The notes beneath the pieces were generated by a model. The model saw only the letters and a program-made list of their open reading frames with translations, was not told the origin of the DNA and searched no databases. DNA of 32,399 bases. Source: Clostridium sp. (GTDB lineage: Bacteria; Bacteroidota; Bacteroidia; Bacteroidales; Muribaculaceae). Below are positions 24,210 through 32,200 of the stretch, piece by piece. Within the stretch, counting starts at the first letter, position 1. Each line of letters begins with the position of its first letter. Position numbers and translations under genes: made by a program. The stretch is from NCBI GenBank assembly GCA_023663805.1, contig JAMPGR010000001.1:740249-772647 (forward strand). The letters are read 5' to 3'.

Positions 24210-24242
24210 TGTTTATCGAGTGTGTGTTGGGTGTCAGTTTTT

Positions 24243-26066
24243 TCAGTTGTTTGTTTTGACGGAGTAGATCTTCAGGTCCCCGAGATCGCCGTGTCCACCT
24301 TCGGCCGAGATCGCCAGAGAAGAGTAGGGAACTGTCGGGAAAACAAGATTAGTCAGGACAAAGTTTCCTTCGCCGTCGAAAATTTCGATACTCGAGCGGT
24401 CTATGAAAATCCTGAGCGACAGCGAGTCGGACTTTCTGAGCGTCGGGGCGGAGACGACGGCGGGGAAGTCGGCCGAGAAATCGGTTATGCCGCTCTCACG
24501 CCGGTCGAAACTGACCGATTCAGACGCCGGGTCGAAGATGACGACACTCTTCTCCCCGCGGTCGTTCGAGAGAGTCAGGACAATCTTTCCACCAGCCGGA
24601 GCCTTGACGGTCAGATCGATTTCGCAGAGACCGTCGGCCGGGAGGCTGAACTTCGCGGGCTTGGTCTGGAGCGTTCGCTGTCCGCTTTTGGCCAGCAGTT
24701 TGTCGCGGAGGGCGTCGACCTCGGGGGAGGGGAGAGTCCTGAGGCGGACGATGCCGTCGTCGCCGCTGACGAGGGAGAGATCGCGCGGGAGAGTGTTGGC
24801 GCTGCGGAACTGGCGGGTTGGAACTTCGGCGGCATACTGCCAGTTGCTCATCCAGCCGATCACGACATGGCGGTCATCCGGGGCGTTGCTCCAGGAGACG
24901 GTCGCGTAGTGGTCCTTGCCGTAGTCCATCCAGCGTGTCGGCACGGTTCCGTCGGCGAGAGTGTCGGCCGTAAAGCGGTGGCCGTCGAAGTCGCCGACAA
25001 AATACTGGGTCGCGCTGCCGCCGAACGGTCCGCCGGGGTTCAGATTGCAGATAAGCAACCATTTCGACTCGTCCGTACCCTCGACCGGAAGCCGGAGAAG
25101 GTCGGGACACTCCCAGACTCCCCCCTGGGCGCCGATCCCTTTTCCGAAGGCGCTCCGGAGCGTCCAGGTCTTCAGGTCGGGCGAGGTGAAGAAAAGCATC
25201 TCGTGTTCGAGCGCGTGGGCCAGCAGGAGGTTCCATTCGCCGGTCTCCTCGTTCCAGAACATATTCGGGTCGCGCGCCTCGCTCTCGAGGGTGATGACTG
25301 GATTTCCGGGATAGATTTCGAAAGTCATTCCGTTGTCGGCGCTGTGGGCCAGGCTCTGGATCTGGTTGCGTCCGGCCGAGGTGTAGAGCGAAACAACCTC
25401 GCCGGGACCGAATCCGGCCGTGTTGTCGTAGTCGACGACCGAACTTCCGCTGAAGACCGAACCGAGACCGTTCGGTTCGATAGCCATAGGATGGTGGTCC
25501 CAGTTGATCAGATCTTTCGACGAAGAATGGCCCCAGGTCATATTCTGCCATTTCGAGCCGTAGGGGTTATACTGGTAGTATAGGTGCCAGACCCCGTCCT
25601 TGTAGAACATACCGTTCGGGTCGTTCATCCAGCCGTAGAGCGGCGTGTGGTGGAACGCCGGGCGATAGTGCTCGACATTTGCAGTCGGGAACGAATCGCT
25701 CAGGGCGATTGCGTTCCAGCAGGCGTCCCCTTTTGCTTCCCGGACCGAAGAGCGTCCCTGGGGCGTCACGATGTTCAGCAGTATGTCGCTGCCGTCGTAG
25801 CGGGAGATGTCGAACGGGACGAAATAGTCGACCTTGTTTCGCGCCAGGCGAACGTAGAATGTTTTTTCGAGGCGTCCGTCGAGAAGGAGGTCGACCGAAG
25901 CGTCGTCGACCGCTTCTTCGACCGGAAGGAGAACATAGCGGGCGGCGGAGTCGACGCGCACCAGGGTGTTGTCGGTCGAGAGGTGGCTGACTGACACGCC
26001 GTCGGCGGACATGGCTGATGTGGCGAGGCCCATTGCAGCGGCAAGCAGGGGGAATCTTAGTTTCAT
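24243..26066 (-). CDS. GH32 fructan hydrolase (levanase/inulinase/exo-fructosidase type)
   Basis: The product is 607 aa. It has an N-terminal signal peptide without lipobox (MKLRFPLLAAAMGLATSAMSA, so periplasmic or secreted), then a ~110-residue N-terminal domain of the type found in Bacteroides GH32 enzymes (DUF4980). The five-bladed propeller carries WMNDPNG (nucleophile Asp149), EARDP (stabiliser Asp266) and WECPDLL (acid/base Glu319). A C-terminal beta-sandwich follows. The start is the ATG at 26066, since the longer frame runs into the promoter. It releases fructose from levan, inulin or sucrose; whether endo or exo cannot be read from the sequence. It is the first gene of the fructan operon and divergent from the regulator gene. 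Confidence 0.93.
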   Translation of the reverse strand: MKLRFPLLAAAMGLATSAMSADGVSVSHLSTDNTLVRVDSAARYVLLPVEEAVDDASVDLLLDGRLEKTFYVRLARNKVDYFVPFDISRYDGSDILLNIVTPQGRSSVREAKGDACWNAIALSDSFPTANVEHYRPAFHHTPLYGWMNDPNGMFYKDGVWHLYYQYNPYGSKWQNMTWGHSSSKDLINWDHHPMAIEPNGLGSVFSGSSVVDYDNTAGFGPGEVVSLYTSAGRNQIQSLAHSADNGMTFEIYPGNPVITLESEARDPNMFWNEETGEWNLLLAHALEHEMLFFTSPDLKTWTLRSAFGKGIGAQGGVWECPDLLRLPVEGTDESKWLLICNLNPGGPFGGSATQYFVGDFDGHRFTADTLADGTVPTRWMDYGKDHYATVSWSNAPDDRHVVIGWMSNWQYAAEVPTRQFRSANTLPRDLSLVSGDDGIVRLRTLPSPEVDALRDKLLAKSGQRTLQTKPAKFSLPADGLCEIDLTVKAPAGGKIVLTLSNDRGEKSVVIFDPASESVSFDRRESGITDFSADFPAVVSAPTLRKSDSLSLRIFIDRSSIEIFDGEGNFVLTNLVFPTVPYSSLAISAEGGHGDLGDLKIYSVKTNN

Positions 26067-26105
26067 ATATGTCGTTTGTTTTTCGTTTGTTTCGGATTGG
26101 TGTTG

Positions 26106-26113
26106 CAAAACTA
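26106..26113 (-). promoter_or_regulatory. -7 promoter element of the GH32-permease-fructokinase operon
   Basis: TAGTTTTG followed by C on the minus strand matches TAnnTTTGC. It has no good -33 box at the expected place (AT-rich), as expected for an activator-dependent promoter. The leader is about 32 nt. Confidence 0.72.
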
Positions 26114-26144
26114 ATATATAAATGTCGAACGGCACTATGAAAAT

Positions 26145-26161
26145 TGGCGCATTGGATATAA
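26145..26161 (-). promoter_or_regulatory. Putative operator copy 1 (fructan regulon)
   Basis: Minus-strand TTATATCCAATGCGCCA, 31 bp upstream of the GH32 -7 box. It agrees at 14 of 17 positions with TTATATCCGATGCAACA located 30 bp upstream of the SusC-remnant -7 box. The equal placement suggests the binding site of the local regulator's AraC-type domain. Confidence 0.5.
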
Positions 26162-26220
26162 GAAATGTTGTTCCGATTAAATTTTAATAGATTAACGGCG
26201 GAAATGACAAACCGATTTTG

Positions 26221-26228
26221 TATATTTG
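26221..26228 (+). promoter_or_regulatory. -7 promoter element of the regulator gene
   Basis: TATATTTG followed by C, 53 bp upstream of the ATG at 26282. No distinct -33 box is seen. Confidence 0.5.
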
Positions 26229-26281
26229 CAACCGAAAAAACATACAGAGATCCGATACCATCCAACCTTTTGTCATCATCA

Positions 26282-26983
26282 ATGAAACCCCGAATTATTT
26301 CTCTTTTGCTTCTGTCGGCCTTCCTTCTGACCGGATGCCGTCAGGAGAAGGTATACCGCATCGGGGTGTCGCAGTGCAGCGACGATGACTGGCGTTCGAA
26401 AATGAACGACGAGATCAACCGCGAGATGATTTTCCATGACAACGCCGTCGTCGAGATTCGTTCCGCCAACGACGACAACTTCCGTCAGGAAGCCGATATA
26501 CGCTACTTCGCCGACAACGGCTTCGACATCATTGTCGCAGCCCCGAACGAAGCCGATGCGCTGACCCCTGTTATAAAAGAGGTGTATGAACGGGGTATTC
26601 CCGTGTTGCTTTTTGACCGCAATATAAACGACGAGAGTTATACTGCCTGGCAGGGAGCGGACAATGTCGCCGTCGGTCGCGAAGCTGCCGGACTAGCGAT
26701 GTCGCTTCAGCCCGGAGAATGCCGCGTAATCGAGATCCGCGGACTCGAGGGGTCTACCCCCGCCGAGGGGCGACACGAGGGATTCGCCGCCGTATGCGCC
26801 GAGAATCCCGAAAGACTCAGACTGCTCGGGTCGGGCTACGGAGACTGGAACGGCACCGATGGACGTCGCGTTGCCGACTCGCTCCTGTGGCTGTATCCCG
26901 ATGCAAACTTCGTCTACGCCCATAACGACCGAATGGCAATCGCCGCCGCCGAGGCTGCCCGCGCCGCCGGGCGCCGAGGCTGA
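26282..26983 (+). pseudogene. Hybrid two-component regulator, N-terminal fragment (periplasmic fructose-binding domain)
   Basis: A 233-aa frame. After a hydrophobic leader (IISLLLLSAFLLTGC) it encodes a periplasmic-binding-protein-like (LacI/ribose type) sensor domain: YRIGVSQCSDDDWRSKMNDEI, FDIIVAAPNEADALTPVI, GIPVLLFDRNI, and finally VYAHNDRMAIAAAEAARAAGRRG followed by TGA. This matches the sensor half of the Bacteroides fructose-responsive hybrid two-component systems that control levan loci. It stops about 70 residues short of a complete domain. The second TM helix and the whole histidine kinase are missing. The continuation (receiver and AraC domain) lies immediately downstream in another frame. 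It is divergent from the GH32 gene, as in known fructan loci. The break may be real or an assembly collapse. Confidence 0.8.
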
Positions 26984-27782
26984 TCCCGATCCGGACCGGA
27001 CCACACTGCTCGTGATCGATGACAACCCCGACATACGCGCCCTGATCCAGACGACCCTCCGGGGGGAATACACGATACTGACTGCTCCGAACGGAATAAA
27101 GGGACTGAAACTCTCCAACCGCTATATCCCCGATCTGATAATCTGCGATGTCATGATGCCGCTGATGGACGGCCTGGAATGCTGCCGCCGTCTGAAAAAC
27201 GAACCGGCGACATCCCATATACCGGTGTTGATGCTGACAGCCTGCTCTATGGATGAGCAGAGAATCCAGGGCTATGAATGCGGGGCCGACGGCTATCTCG
27301 CCAAGCCGTTCAATCCGGCCGTGCTCGTTGCCCGCTGTCGCGCGCTGATCGAAAACCGCCGTCGGATCCAGACCCTCGGTCCGGTCGTCAAGCCCCGTCG
27401 CGAAGAGGCCGCCGAGGCTGCCGGGAACGCGTCGGCGGCTCCCGCTGTCAGCCGCATTGACAGCGAATTCTACGACCGCTTTGTCTCGATTGTCGAGGCT
27501 GAGATGTCTGACCCCGACCTGTCAGTCGACACACTCGCCGGAAAAATGGGTCTCGGCCGCTCGCAGTTCAACCGCAAGATCAAGGCCCTGACAGACTACT
27601 CTCCCGTCGAACTGTTGCGGAACATGCGTCTGGCCCGGGCCCGCACGCTGCTCGTATCGACAGACCGCACGGTCTCGGAGATCGCCTACGAAGTAGGCTT
27701 CTCGACTCCGGCCTATTTCGGGAAATGCTATAAAGACCGCTACAACGAAACCCCGACCGACATACGTTCGTCTGTGAAATAA
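26859..27782 (+). pseudogene. Hybrid two-component regulator, C-terminal fragment (receiver plus AraC-type DNA-binding domain)
   Basis: The frame opens at 26859 with ATG, but only sequence from about 26975 is meaningful. A complete receiver domain follows: LLVIDDNPDIR (acidic pair), LIICDVMMPLMDG (phospho-acceptor Asp), LMLTACS and AKPFNP (conserved Lys). Then a linker and a complete AraC-type double helix-turn-helix (LSVDTLAGKMGLGRSQFNRKIKALT ... TVSEIAYEVGFSTPAYFGKCYKDRYNETPTDIR). In intact regulators these follow the histidine kinase in one chain. Here they follow the truncated sensor directly and out of frame. If translated from the overlapping ATG it could give a free-standing response regulator lacking its kinase. 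Confidence 0.82.
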
Positions 27783-27803
27783 TTCCGGAGTGATGATTCA
27801 GAC

Positions 27804-27866
27804 ATATGTTGTGGAATATATAAAAAATCGTTCGGGAGATGATTTTTTATATCCGATGCAACATAT
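27804..27866. promoter_or_regulatory. 26-bp-arm imperfect palindrome containing putative operator copy 2
   Basis: Arms 27804-27829 and 27841-27866 are inverted copies with 20 of 26 matching positions (ATATGTTG...ATATAAAAAATC against GATTTTTTATAT...CAACATAT), separated by 11 bp. The right arm includes TTATATCCGATGCAACA (27847-27863), the partner of the motif upstream of GH32. It sits between the regulator's stop codon and the SusC-remnant promoter. It could be operator, terminator of the regulator gene, or both. Confidence 0.6.
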
Positions 27867-27893
27867 CGAATCTCCTGCCGGACAGATTGATTA

Positions 27894-27901
27894 TAGTTTT
27901 G
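27894..27901 (+). promoter_or_regulatory. -7 promoter element of the SusC-like remnant
   Basis: TAGTTTTG followed by C, identical to the GH32 -7 box, with no clear -33 box. The leader is about 30 nt to the ATG at 27936. Confidence 0.7.
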
Positions 27902-27935
27902 CACCACGAAACAAAAAATCAATCAAACCATAGTC

Positions 27936-28781
27936 ATGAAAAGAACAATCCTTTATGCCTTGTTTCTGCTGTTCGCAGCTGTCGGCGCCCTCAACGCCGC
28001 CGACATCCGGGTCCACGGCACAGTCGTGTCGAAAACCGATTCCGAACCCCTGATCGGCGCGAGCGTTGTCTGTAACGCGACCGGTCCGTCGAACGGCGTC
28101 GCCACCGATATCGACGGCGAATTCACCCTGACGGTCCCCGAGGGATCGACCCTGACGATAACCTATATAGGCTACAAGCCGGCGACAGTCGCCGCGACCC
28201 CCGAGGTTTTCGTCGAACTCGAAGAGGACACATCGGTTCTCGACGAGGTTGTCGTTGTCGGATACCAGACCATGAAAAAAGCGGATCTTAACCCCGATAC
28301 CTTGAGTATGGCCGTATCGCTCAACCCCGGCGGAAAATTCACGAAAGACCATTCGACCCACCCGATCTACCGCGGACTGACAGTCACGTCGAACGACCGT
28401 TGCAAACTGATCGCGTTCAAGGACCCGGGTTGGACCGAAGACCACAACTGTCTCTTCTTCAACCTCCCCTCCGTGCTGACCGGACTCGGTAATCAGGAAG
28501 AGGCGTGCTACAACACGCTGACGCAGGTCTATGGCATCTATCCGCTCGGGACCTGGGATTCGCAGATCGATTTCGTCTCGCAGTTGAACGTCTGGGAAGC
28601 GCAGCAGGGCAATACGAAGTTCAAGGGAACAATCCTTTGTATCGGAAACGGCGGTTGCGAATTCTCGATGAAGAACCCTGACGGTACGCCCGATGTCAGC
28701 GCCCGTCCGAAGAACAACCCCTGTCAGGAAAATGTCCTGACCCTGGCGAAGAATTCGCTCGAATATCTGAAGACCCGATAA
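27936..28781 (+). pseudogene. In-frame fusion: SusC N-terminus joined to C-terminus of a probable DUF4960 levan-binding protein
   Basis: A 281-aa frame. Residues 1-22 are a signal peptide. Residues 23-100 are the carboxypeptidase-regulatory-like domain (VHGTVVSKTDSEPLIGASV...ITYIGYKPA). Residues 103-118, DEVVVVGYQTMKKADL, are the classic SusC segment leading into the plug. At residue 119 (nt 28290) SusC similarity stops. The remainder (IYRGLTVTSNDRCKLIAFKDPGWTEDHN..., GTWDSQIDFVSQLNVWEAQQG, GTILCIGNGGCEFSMKNPDGTP, LTLAKNSLEYLKTR) looks like the C-terminal domain (DUF4960) of fructan-locus surface glycan-binding proteins, assigned from memory. The plug, barrel, SusD and the binding protein's N-terminus are absent. 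It cannot work as a transporter. Confidence 0.72.
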
Positions 28782-28809
28782 CCGACAGACACATACTTGA
28801 ATATGACAG

Positions 28810-28847
28810 CGGGTCCCCCCCGAACCGACCGGTTCGGGGGGGACCCG
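28810..28847 (+). terminator. Strong GC hairpin after the SusC-like remnant
   Basis: Perfect 18-bp stem (CGGGTCCCCCCCGAACCG with its complement) around an AC loop, 29 bp after the stop codon. No T-run follows. It shares the core GAACCGACCGGTTC with the next hairpin. Confidence 0.65.
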
Positions 28848-28959
28848 CGCTGCATAATATCTGCCGGGAGCGGCGTGTTGCGCGCCCCGCCTGGCGCAGA
28901 TGCCGGCGGGGAGGTCGGCTGCTGCAATCGGTTCGCTCGCTTTACTTCGTATTGAATAT

Positions 28960-28999
28960 AACATCGCCCCGCGGAACCGACCGGTTCCGCGGGGCGATG
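28960..28999 (-). terminator. Strong GC hairpin after the TonB-receptor-like gene
   Basis: Perfect 19-bp stem (ACATCGCCCCGCGGAACCG with its complement) around an AC loop, about 10 bp beyond the stop codon of the minus-strand barrel protein. Weak T-richness follows (TTATATTC). It has the same central 14 bp as the hairpin at 28810-28847. Confidence 0.65.
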
Positions 29000-29008
29000 T
29001 ATGAATGG

Positions 29009-31915
29009 TTAGAATGGTCTGCCGCCGGGACGTCTGCCGCCACCGGGATGACCACCGCCGGGGCCTCCGGGAGGGCCTTCGCGCATCATTCCGTTGTCGC
29101 GCGAGGGTTCTTTGCCTTTTCCGAAGGTGTTGAAACGCCAGGAGAAAGAGAGCATGAAGTAGCGCGTCAGCGAGTTGTAGCGGGTATCGTCGATATAGTT
29201 GGCCGTCACGTTGCGCGATATGTTCGACCGCTGCTGCAGCAGGTCGTAGACCTTCAGCGACAGAGTCGCCGATTTGTCGTGGAGGAACTGGTAACTGAGC
29301 GACGCGTTCCACATCCACTGGTTCCGGTCATATCCGGCAGCGTAGCCGCTTGTTCCGCTGAATTCGACGTCGGTGTCGATTACCAGGCCGATCGGCGTAT
29401 AGTAGTAGGCATGGAACGAGGCGCCGTAGGAGTGGACGAGATTGTTGCCGGTTGTGTTCAGGGTGTTGGCCGTATACTGGAGCGAGTAGCGGGGCCGGAG
29501 TTCGAACTCAAGATTGTCGGGGCGGAACGCCAGCGAGGGTGACTCGTTGAAGTTAACCGACTGGCTGGCGTTGCGGAGACCGTTGTTGAAACCGATCTGG
29601 CGGTTGTACATGACGAAGAGATTGTTCGAGAACTGCCAGCGTTTGTCGCGGAAGGGCATCGAGACCATGTTCATGATACGTCCGTTCCAGACGCCGTTGA
29701 CGTTGCGGTAGGTCGTTGTCTGTCCGCCGGTCGTGTTGTCGAAGGTCGTCATCGAGACGATCGCGTTCTGGGTCAGGCCGAAGTCACCCATCAACATGAT
29801 CGACCGCTGGCTCTCGGCGTTGAAGTCCTGGAAGCGGATGCGGAGACTGTGGTTGAAGGTCGGGTCGAGGTTCGGGTTACCGATGATTATGCGCAGAGGG
29901 TCTGACATATCGGCGACCGGCTGTAACTGCGTCATCGAGGGCTGGGAGGAACGGCCGTTGTAGTTGACCTGGATCGAGCGCTGTTTCCCCATACGGTAGC
30001 GGTATCGGACGAAGGGGGCGTAGTTCCATACCCATCGTTCGGGAATCGTCTTCGCGTCGTTTATCAGGTTTCGGCTGCGCGACATCGTCGGGACGACGGA
30101 GAATCCGAGGTCGAGGGTCGTTGTCTTGCTGACATGCTTGTAGCCCAGACGTATATCCTGGCTGAGGAAATCGTTACGGAAGCGGTTGCTCAGGGTCGAG
30201 TCCGGCTCGTTCTGTAGTGCCAGAGCCGTTTCGGAGAGAGCCATGGCCTCGAGGGGATCGGCGTTGAGCATCCACATATCGGCGACACTCAGTCCGGTCG
30301 GGGTCGCAGCGTCGGCGAAGCGGGAGATGGCGTCGGCTTCGGCCTGATAGACAAGTTTGTCGGCGTTGTTCCAGCGGGCGTTGATGCTGTAGGCGACGGT
30401 CAGGAAATTTCCTCGGGAGACATCGCCGAGCGGTTCGGTCCACGACAGACGTCCGCTGGCGTTGTTGTTCCAGGTGTGGTTCGACGTAAACTGGTCGTAG
30501 TTGTCGGTCGAGTCGTTATACTGGTAGAAGATATTCCGCGAGCGGGTGTCCTCCCATTCGTGGGTGTTCGTATGGGAGTAGTTCGCCATGACCGAGAAGG
30601 AGCGTCCGCGGTGTTCCTTGAAGTTATGGGTGTAGATCAGGCGTGCGCCGTATGACAGCGAATTTCCGCGCGAGTCGTCCTCGTTGCGGCTTCGGCTGAT
30701 CATCGTCCGTGCCGCGTCGGAGAAGGCATTCAGGGTCGAGTCGAGGCTGCCGGAGTGGTTGTGGTTCCAGGAGATGTTCGGCCGGATATCGAGGGTGTTG
30801 AACGAGTCGGGCTTCCACTGGATACGTAAGTCGGCGCGGACGTTCTGGCTGCGGTCGACGGTATGTTTCCCGATAGTCGAATAGAGCGAGTCGTGGATAT
30901 ACTGGCGTTCCTGCTGCTGGATTGTGTTTCGGTTGCTGCGGTTCCACATGATATCGCCGCCTATGCGGAATATCTCGCCGTTTCCGACATTGAAGTTGAC
31001 GCCGAGGGCCTGGGAGGTCGTTATCCCGTTGTCGCCGCCGAACCGGCGGAAGCGGCCGCTGTTGCCGTCGTTGAAACCGAGTTCATTGATATTGTTTGCA
31101 TTTCCGAGGAACGTTATCTGGTTTTCGTTCCAGAAGCGGTTTATGTTGAAGTTCGCTTTGTAGCGGTCGTCGGTGCCGTAGCCGGCCTCGACGTTCCCAA
31201 ACCAGCCGTTCTTCATCCCCTTCTTAACCGTCAGGTTGATGACCGTTTCATCCTCGCCGTCGTCGACGCCTGTCAGGCGTGCCAGATCGCTCTTGCGGTC
31301 GACGACCTGGAGTTTCTCGACCATATCGACCGGGAGGTTTTTCGAGGCGACGGTCGGGTCATCGCTGAAGAATTCCTTTCCGTCGACGAGAATCTTCGAG
31401 ACACTCTTGCCGTTGGCCGTAATCGAACCGTCGGATCCGACTTCGACGCCCGGCAGACGTTTCAGGAGATCCTCGACGACGGCGTTCGGGGCGGTCTTGT
31501 AGGAGTCGGCGTTATATTCGATTGTGTCTTCGGAGACCTTGATGGCGGTCTTTGTGCCGGTCACGGTGACTCCCTTCAGCATGATCGACGACTCGGTCAT
31601 GACGATTTTCGGGACATTTACGGTCGCGCCGTCGCCGACGGTCACGTTTGCGAAGGCGCGTTCGTAGCCGATATATGTCGCCTCGACGATATATTTCCCT
31701 TTTTTGATTCCCTGGAGGGAGTAGTTGCCGGAGACGTCGGTCACGCCCCCTTTGACGAACGCAGAGTCTTTTGCGGCGAGAAGTCTGATTGTCGCCTGCA
31801 TCATCGGCTCTCCGCCGGTGTCGGTCACCGTGCCGCGGAGATTCGCGGCCGGGAGCGCCGCGGCGGTTGTCATGAGGGTCAGCAGAGCGATCAGCAAACC
31901 TGTGATTCGTGTCAT
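29009..31915 (-). CDS. TonB-dependent-receptor-like outer-membrane beta-barrel protein
   Basis: The product is 968 aa. A signal peptide (about 1-23) is followed by a carboxypeptidase-regulatory-like domain (NLRGTVTDTGGEPMMQATIRL, about 24-110). A plug domain (TIEYNADSYKTAPNAVVEDLLKRLPGVEVGSDGSITANGKSVSKILVDGKEFF, about 130-185) and a long beta-rich barrel (OMP_b-brl_3 type) complete it. The C-terminus is a Gly/Pro/Arg-rich tail (GPPGGPGGGHPGGGRRPGG) after the last strand KVYDLLQQRSNISR...YFMLSFSWRF. No SusD partner is adjacent, so it belongs to the SusD-independent group; the substrate is unknown. The terminal aromatic residue of the strand is followed by the tail, so the tail would face the periplasm. 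It is a single gene, with no clear promoter box recognised upstream. Confidence 0.88.
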   Translation of the reverse strand: MTRITGLLIALLTLMTTAAALPAANLRGTVTDTGGEPMMQATIRLLAAKDSAFVKGGVTDVSGNYSLQGIKKGKYIVEATYIGYERAFANVTVGDGATVNVPKIVMTESSIMLKGVTVTGTKTAIKVSEDTIEYNADSYKTAPNAVVEDLLKRLPGVEVGSDGSITANGKSVSKILVDGKEFFSDDPTVASKNLPVDMVEKLQVVDRKSDLARLTGVDDGEDETVINLTVKKGMKNGWFGNVEAGYGTDDRYKANFNINRFWNENQITFLGNANNINELGFNDGNSGRFRRFGGDNGITTSQALGVNFNVGNGEIFRIGGDIMWNRSNRNTIQQQERQYIHDSLYSTIGKHTVDRSQNVRADLRIQWKPDSFNTLDIRPNISWNHNHSGSLDSTLNAFSDAARTMISRSRNEDDSRGNSLSYGARLIYTHNFKEHRGRSFSVMANYSHTNTHEWEDTRSRNIFYQYNDSTDNYDQFTSNHTWNNNASGRLSWTEPLGDVSRGNFLTVAYSINARWNNADKLVYQAEADAISRFADAATPTGLSVADMWMLNADPLEAMALSETALALQNEPDSTLSNRFRNDFLSQDIRLGYKHVSKTTTLDLGFSVVPTMSRSRNLINDAKTIPERWVWNYAPFVRYRYRMGKQRSIQVNYNGRSSQPSMTQLQPVADMSDPLRIIIGNPNLDPTFNHSLRIRFQDFNAESQRSIMLMGDFGLTQNAIVSMTTFDNTTGGQTTTYRNVNGVWNGRIMNMVSMPFRDKRWQFSNNLFVMYNRQIGFNNGLRNASQSVNFNESPSLAFRPDNLEFELRPRYSLQYTANTLNTTGNNLVHSYGASFHAYYYTPIGLVIDTDVEFSGTSGYAAGYDRNQWMWNASLSYQFLHDKSATLSLKVYDLLQQRSNISRNVTANYIDDTRYNSLTRYFMLSFSWRFNTFGKGKEPSRDNGMMREGPPGGPGGGHPGGGRRPGGRPF

Positions 31916-32200
31916 TGTTGTTTTGTTGTCTTGTTACCTATTGTTTGGATTTTGGAAATTCGTTGAGGGTATGTTTAACCAGCGAAAGCTGTGACACACG
32001 TCAGATAAGACATCTGTAAAGACAATCCGTTTAATTCGGGATATAAAAAATCTCTCTTTTCCGTTACGTGGTCGACAGAAATGAGATTTCCTAACAAATG
32101 TAAAAAAATCCGAGTCATTTTTTGGCGTGTGACGCAGATGGTATTTAGACTCTGTTCCTTAATTTTCCTTTCGCCAGGAGCGGCGATGGTAACTTTCCGG
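31916..32200. other. Intergenic region between TonB-receptor-like gene and transposase remnant
   Basis: AT-rich and without a credible gene. AGACTCTGTTCCTTAATT near 32147-32164 has the look of an insertion-sequence end facing outward from the transposase remnant, but its mate is outside the window, so this is only a suggestion. Confidence 0.35.

Noticed and set aside
22974..25583. 869-codon plus-strand open frame opposite the permease and GH32 genes
   Set aside because: Composition (Glu/Arg/Asp-rich, no hydrophobic pattern) is that of an antisense shadow; the minus strand encodes two recognised families there.
27891..29318. 475-codon minus-strand frame over the SusC remnant and hairpins
   Set aside because: Crosses two perfect hairpins and the SusC promoter and shows no domain; antisense shadow.
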